Below are positions 6,080 to 8,522 of a stretch of 8,522 nucleotides of DNA, piece by piece. The translations under genes were made by a program, and so were the position numbers. Source of the stretch: an uncultured beta proteobacterium (lineage in GTDB: Bacteria; Pseudomonadota; Gammaproteobacteria; Burkholderiales; Burkholderiaceae); NCBI GenBank assembly GCA_903930665.1, contig CAIYZI010000307.1, forward strand, positions 1 to 8,522. Direction: 5' to 3'. The notes under the pieces were generated by a model. It was given only the letters and a program-made list of their open reading frames with translations. It was not told the DNA's origin and searched no databases. Position 1 is the first letter of the stretch. Each line of letters begins with the position of its first letter.

Positions 6080-7534
6080 ATGAAACAAATTCTGAACTTT
6101 ATTAATGGCGAGTTCGTCACTACAAAAAAACAGTTTGAAAAACGCACTCCGGTTAACAATAGCTTGATCGGCATGGTTCATGAAGCAGGACAAGGTGAGG
6201 TTAATGCTGCCGTTGAGGCCGCTCGTGCAGCCTTAAAAGGGCCTTGGGGAAAAATGACAGTTGTAGAGCGCACCGATATTCTGAATAAGGTTGCAGATGA
6301 GATTATTCGCCGTTTTGATGAATTTGTAAAAGCGGAGTGTGCGGATACTGGCAAGCCTGAAAGCTTGGCATCTCACCTTGATATTCCTAGGGGCGCCGCA
6401 AACTTCAAAATATTTGCTGATGTTATTAAAAATGCACCAACCGAGTTCTTTGAAATGGCTACCCCAGATGGGCGTGGTGCACTGAACTATGCGGTAAGAC
6501 GCCCGGTTGGTGTTGTTGGGGTTGTTTGTCCATGGAACTTGCCGCTTTTGTTGATGACATGGAAGGTGGGCCCAGCCCTGGCTTGCGGAAATACCGTAGT
6601 CGTTAAGCCTTCAGAAGAAACGCCATCTACAGCGACATTATTGGGTGAAGTAATGAATGCCTGTGGCGTACCTAAAGGTGTATACAACGTTGTGCATGGT
6701 TTTGGACCGAACTCTGCTGGAGAGTTTTTGACCTCGCATCAAGGAGTTAATGCCATTACATTTACTGGTGAAACTCGAACTGGTGAGGTCATCATGAAAG
6801 CCGCTGCCACAGGATCGCGCCCGGTATCTTTAGAGATGGGGGGCAAAAATCCTGCAATTGTATTTGCGGACGCTAATCTAGATATTGCAATTGAATCGAC
6901 ATTGCGTTCGTGTTTTGCTAACAGCGGTCAAGTTTGCTTGGGCACCGAACGTGTTTATGTAGAACGCCCTTTATTTGATAACTTCGTGGTTGCATTGAAG
7001 AAGGGTGCTGAAGAACTAAAAATTGGCGCCCCATCCGAGTCCAATGTCAATATGGGCCCTTTGGTTAGTCAAGAGCATCGTAATAAAGTCCTGTCCTATT
7101 ACAAAAAAGCAGTTGAAGAGGGTGCTACCGTCATTACTGGTGGAGGCATTCCAAAAATGGCTGGTGATTTAAATGAGGGCGCTTGGGTTGAGCCTACTAT
7201 TTGGGTAGGATTAGATGACTCTTCAACTATTGCTCGTGAAGAGGTTTTTGGACCATGCACGCTAATCATGCCGTTTGATAATGAAAATGAAGTCATTGAA
7301 CGTGCCAACAGCACAACGTATGGTTTAGCGGCCTCAATTTATACGCAAGATATAACTCGGGCACACCGTGTTGCCGGACAGATGGAAGTTGGTTTAGTTT
7401 GGGTTAACAGCTGGTTCTTGCGTGATTTACGCACACCATTCGGGGGCGCCAAACAGTCTGGTATTGGTCGAGAAGGTGGCGTCCATTCCTTAGAGTTCTA
7501 CACTGAACTCAAAAATATTTGCGTGAAGCTTTAA
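6080..7534 (+). CDS. dmpC: 2-hydroxymuconic semialdehyde dehydrogenase (NAD+)
   Basis: This aldehyde dehydrogenase oxidises 2-hydroxymuconic semialdehyde to 2-hydroxymuconate (the 4-oxalocrotonate branch), the main route for products of unsubstituted catechol. At 484 residues it is full length (DmpC and XylG are about 486). The family residues are N153 (PWNLP), the NAD-contacting FTGETRTG at 228-235, the general base E252 (LEMGGKNP), the nucleophile C286 (GQVCLG) and E388 (EEVFGP). It begins 33 bp after the HbpS-like gene, with GGAG 5 nt before the ATG, and ends 12 bp before dmpD. Other ALDH substrates are possible in principle, but the context and the close match to DmpC make the call firm. 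Confidence 0.95.
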   Translation: MKQILNFINGEFVTTKKQFEKRTPVNNSLIGMVHEAGQGEVNAAVEAARAALKGPWGKMTVVERTDILNKVADEIIRRFDEFVKAECADTGKPESLASHLDIPRGAANFKIFADVIKNAPTEFFEMATPDGRGALNYAVRRPVGVVGVVCPWNLPLLLMTWKVGPALACGNTVVVKPSEETPSTATLLGEVMNACGVPKGVYNVVHGFGPNSAGEFLTSHQGVNAITFTGETRTGEVIMKAAATGSRPVSLEMGGKNPAIVFADANLDIAIESTLRSCFANSGQVCLGTERVYVERPLFDNFVVALKKGAEELKIGAPSESNVNMGPLVSQEHRNKVLSYYKKAVEEGATVITGGGIPKMAGDLNEGAWVEPTIWVGLDDSSTIAREEVFGPCTLIMPFDNENEVIERANSTTYGLAASIYTQDITRAHRVAGQMEVGLVWVNSWFLRDLRTPFGGAKQSGIGREGGVHSLEFYTELKNICVKL

Positions 7535-7546
7535 GGCAAAAAGTCA

Positions 7547-8380
7547 ATGACAAAAGCGATGACGATGCCTGAGCTCGGCAATAGCGTGAATGCAGCGGGC
7601 ATCGTTACAAATCTTCATGATGTTGGGCTAGGAGACCCAGTGTTGTTGCTTCATGGTTCAGGTCCTGGTGTAACTGCTTGGGCCAATTGGAGGCTCACTA
7701 TTCCGGAGCTTGCAAAGGAACATCGTGTTATTGCGCCGGATTTGGTTGGATTTGGTTATACCGAGCGATCACCGCAGACCGAATACTCCTTAGATTATTG
7801 GGTTTTCCATGCACTTGGCATCATGGATAGCCTAGGTATTAAACAATTTAGTGTTGTAGGTAATTCATTTGGTGGAGCGATTGCATTAGCTTTAGCAACA
7901 CGTTACCCATCTCGCGTTAGGCGACTTGTATTAATGGGTAGTGTAGGAGTTCCATTTTCAATTACGCCTGAGCTTGATGCCGTTTGGGGTTATGAACCCT
8001 CAATGCCAAACATGCGAAAACTATTAGATATTTTTGCCCATGATAGAGGCTTGGTAAGCGATGAATTAGCAGAACTCCGCTACCAAGCAAGCATCCGCCC
8101 AGGGTATCAAGAATCATACGAAATGATGTTTCCGGCGCCACGCCAAAGATGGGTTGATGCTTTATGTAGCACCCATGCGGAGATCTCAAACATTAAAACG
8201 CCAACATTGATCGTGCATGGTCGAGAAGATCGTGTTATTCCACTGGACAATGCCTTGCTTCTTAACAGATTAATTAAGGATTCTCAATTACATATTTTTG
8301 GTAATTGTGGGCATTGGACGCAGATTGAATGTACTAAGCAATTTAATAAGCTCTTAACAAATTTTCTCTCTGAAGAATAA
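7547..8380 (+). CDS. dmpD: 2-hydroxymuconic semialdehyde hydrolase (alpha/beta hydrolase)
   Basis: This enzyme cleaves the C-C bond of 2-hydroxymuconic semialdehyde, or of ketone products from 3-methylcatechol, to 2-oxopent-4-enoate and formate or acetate. The alpha/beta-hydrolase triad is S107 (GNSFGG), D228 (HGREDRV) and H256 (CGHWTQIE), with the oxyanion loop HGSGPG at 36-41. Long blocks match DmpD, such as VTAWANWRL and YQASIRPG. It has 277 residues; DmpD is of similar size. The start is slightly open: ATGs at 7547, 7559 and 7565 are in frame, and only a weak AAGG precedes the first. It lies between dmpC and dmpE as in CF600. Confidence 0.95.
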   Translation: MTKAMTMPELGNSVNAAGIVTNLHDVGLGDPVLLLHGSGPGVTAWANWRLTIPELAKEHRVIAPDLVGFGYTERSPQTEYSLDYWVFHALGIMDSLGIKQFSVVGNSFGGAIALALATRYPSRVRRLVLMGSVGVPFSITPELDAVWGYEPSMPNMRKLLDIFAHDRGLVSDELAELRYQASIRPGYQESYEMMFPAPRQRWVDALCSTHAEISNIKTPTLIVHGREDRVIPLDNALLLNRLIKDSQLHIFGNCGHWTQIECTKQFNKLLTNFLSEE

Positions 8381-8394
8381 GGAAGCAATACAAA

Positions 8395-8522
8395 ATGGAA
8401 CAGAAACAAATTGAACAGTTGGGTGATGAACTCTACGATGCGCTCTCAACTGGAAAAACGATTAGCCCACTTACTTCTAGGGGTCTGGACATCAGCATAG
8501 AAGATGCTTATCACATTCAGCA
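8395..8522 (+). CDS. dmpE: 2-oxopent-4-enoate hydratase, 5' part, cut by the window end
   Basis: Only 42 codons and two bases are present. The peptide begins MEQKQIEQLGDELYDAL and continues with PLTSRGLDISIEDAYHIQ near residues 25-42, a close match to the DmpE N-terminus. The related 4-oxalocrotonate decarboxylase DmpH starts differently. The full enzyme (about 260 residues) would hydrate 2-oxopent-4-enoate to 4-hydroxy-2-oxovalerate. AAGGAAG at 8379-8385 overlaps the dmpD stop and is a good Shine-Dalgarno. The frame is open at the window edge, so the gene continues beyond it. Confidence 0.88.
   Translation, partial: MEQKQIEQLGDELYDALSTGKTISPLTSRGLDISIEDAYHIQ

Noticed and set aside
1..8522. 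Mobile elements, tRNA or rRNA genes, CRISPR arrays, or a sigma54 promoter
   Set aside because: No transposase frame, terminal repeats, RNA-gene sequence, spaced repeat array or -24/-12 GG...GC pair was seen; the window is almost fully coding.

Overview
The window is a phenol and catechol meta-cleavage catabolic cluster of the dmp/aph/phc type, from an AT-rich proteobacterium. The gene order and protein matches fit a betaproteobacterium. The low-GC codon use, judged by eye and not counted, would suit a Polynucleobacter-like or other low-GC Burkholderiales lineage; this host assignment is inference.

Bases 1-3739 carry, on the + strand, the distal part of a multicomponent phenol hydroxylase operon: dmpM (effector protein), dmpN (diiron large subunit), dmpO (small subunit), dmpP (FAD/[2Fe-2S] reductase) and dmpQ (XylT-type ferredoxin). 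dmpK and dmpL should lie just upstream; at most the last codons of dmpL are visible at the left edge.

Bases 3747-4427 hold a GntR-family regulator (FadR type, FCD domain) on the - strand, convergent with dmpQ and divergent from dmpB. It sits where the classical Pseudomonas CF600 order has dmpQ followed directly by dmpB. The roughly 260-bp interval before dmpB has a sigma70-like promoter (TTGACA, 17 bp, TATTGT). A perfect TTGTTA-TATT-TAACAA dyad lies over its -10 element, as expected for repression by the neighbouring GntR protein.

Bases 4689-8522 carry, on the + strand, dmpB (catechol 2,3-dioxygenase), a GlcG/HbpS-family gene that overlaps dmpB by one base, dmpC (2-hydroxymuconic semialdehyde dehydrogenase), dmpD (2-hydroxymuconic semialdehyde hydrolase) and the first 42 codons of dmpE (2-oxopent-4-enoate hydratase), cut by the right edge.

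Together the enzymes turn phenol or methylphenols into catechols, open the ring to 2-hydroxymuconic semialdehyde, and send it down the dehydrogenase branch (DmpC) or the hydrolytic branch (DmpD), which meet at 2-oxopent-4-enoate (DmpE). DmpQ probably re-reduces the iron of oxidised DmpB. All complete enzymes keep their catalytic residues and no gene looks broken. The less ordinary parts are the regulator placed inside the cluster with its operator-like sites, the HbpS-like gene tied to dmpB, and the uneven ribosome-binding sites in the hydroxylase operon. I see no mobile elements, RNA genes, CRISPR arrays or large repeats, and no sequence that clearly amounts to a wholly new system.
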